This document shows positions 31,033 through 31,314 of a DNA stretch of 31,314 nt, piece by piece. The notes beneath the pieces are model-generated. The model worked only from the letters and a program-made list of their open reading frames with translations, was not told the DNA's origin and did not search any database. Each line of letters starts with the position of its first letter. Positions within the stretch are counted from its first letter, which is position 1. Source of the DNA: JAAYBY01 sp964465385 (GTDB lineage Bacteria > Bacillota > Clostridia > Saccharofermentanales > UBA5734); assembly GCA_964465385.1 (NCBI GenBank), contig CAYXIM010000012.1, positions 1 to 31,314 of the forward strand. Direction: 5' to 3'. The position numbers and the translations under genes are program-made.

Positions 31033-31314
31033 TTAAAAGGGTAAGCCGCCCAGACCGGGCAGGCCCATCCGTCCCTTTTTACGGCCTTTTTTGGTGAATT
31101 GTTTCATTAGCTGTTTGGTTTGTTCGAACTGGCGCACCAGGCGGTTGACCGCAGGCACGTCCGTTCCTGAGCCGGCAGCGATGCGCTTTCGCCGGCTGGC
31201 GTTCAAGAGGTTGGGGCTTTGGCGTTCACGTGGGGTCATGGCCCGCAAAATAGCCACCTGACGATCCATGAGGCGCTCGTCCACCGCGTCAGTGGGCAGG
31301 TTGCCGGCACCGGG
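31033..31314 (-). CDS. ffh: signal recognition particle protein Ffh, C-terminal part (5' truncated by window edge)
   Basis: The frame is open to the window end and holds about 93 C-terminal residues of the M domain. VAILRAMTPRERQSPNLLNASRRKRIAAGSGT matches the conserved SRP54 M-domain region that binds 4.5S/SRP RNA, followed by VNRLVRQFEQTKQLMKQF and a basic, Gly-rich end. Order ffh-rpsP-khpA supports it. Confidence 0.95.
   Translation of the reverse strand, partial: PGAGNLPTDAVDERLMDRQVAILRAMTPRERQSPNLLNASRRKRIAAGSGTDVPAVNRLVRQFEQTKQLMKQFTKKGRKKGRMGLPGLGGLPF

Noticed and set aside
13508..31314. Very frequent CCTGG / GACCAGG-like strings on one strand as a repeat family or recombination signal
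   Set aside because: They fall inside codons for the common Gln-Ala, Leu-Ala and Asp-Leu pairs of the minus-strand genes and are explained by codon use.
1..31314. tRNA, rRNA, CRISPR arrays, IS elements, prophage or toxin-antitoxin genes
   Set aside because: Scanned for by eye; no cloverleaf-like GGTTCRA context, no spaced direct repeats and no transposase or phage gene were found. The Xer-type recombinase has no mobile-element partners.

Overview
The window reads as a chromosomal segment of a fairly GC-rich (about 60% by eye) member of the Bacillota, most likely a clostridial lineage. Supporting signs are a T-box leader with a Leu specifier, a Bacillus/Clostridium-type SOS box at lexA, strong AGGAGG ribosome binding sites with frequent GTG/TTG starts, the mutS-mutL-miaA-hfq order, the ffh-rpsP-khpA-rimM-trmD-rplS-rbgA-rnhB order, a rhodanese-less ThiI next to its own cysteine desulfurase, and an endonuclease-type MutL. 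I see no phage, IS, CRISPR, rRNA or tRNA gene. It is mainly core-genome housekeeping DNA, very tightly packed.

Layout. 1-3572 (+): end of mutS, then mutL, miaA and hfq. 3534-4163 (-): lexA, whose 3' end overlaps hfq. 4233-4323: divergent regulatory region with an SOS box. 4324-4824 (+): an unrecognised basic single-pass membrane protein. 4946-6625 (-): leuA with a complete T-box leader at about 6653-6951. 6992-10050 (-): asd, alpha/beta hydrolase and LacI regulator operon. 10166-11161 (+): Xer-type tyrosine recombinase. 11176-12603 (-): M18 aminopeptidase. 12705-13553 (+): PHP phosphatase. 13508-31314 (-): one long same-strand run. Read in transcription order it holds the ffh 3' end, rpsP, khpA, rimM, trmD, rplS, rbgA, rnhB, an aspartate-type aminotransferase, purB, a GntR regulator, nifZ-like cysteine desulfurase, thiI, an AIR-synthase/HypE-like protein, glyA, rarA, a LarA-family racemase, iscS, iscU and mnmA.

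How the genes fit together. Two separate sulfur-delivery modules serve tRNA thiolation: iscS-iscU-mnmA (2-thiouridine at U34) and nifZ-thiI (4-thiouridine at U8). With MiaA and TrmD, the window holds four tRNA-modification enzymes. The ffh-rnhB block couples signal recognition, ribosome assembly (RimM, RbgA, S16, L19) and RNA processing. Aspartate aminotransferase and PurB are adjacent, and aspartate is a PurB-pathway input. GlyA supplies one-carbon units. LeuA (T-box) and Asd (branch to Lys/Met/Thr) are amino-acid biosynthetic genes next to a LacI regulator.

Most worth following: the SOS-box-linked unknown membrane protein divergent from lexA; the PurM-superfamily protein translationally coupled to thiI; a LarA homologue with all nickel-pincer residues in a sulfur/tRNA operon but no larBCE nearby; a divergent Hfq lacking the usual His of the YKHA motif; and a 15-bp palindrome placed exactly at the asd/xer divergent promoters.
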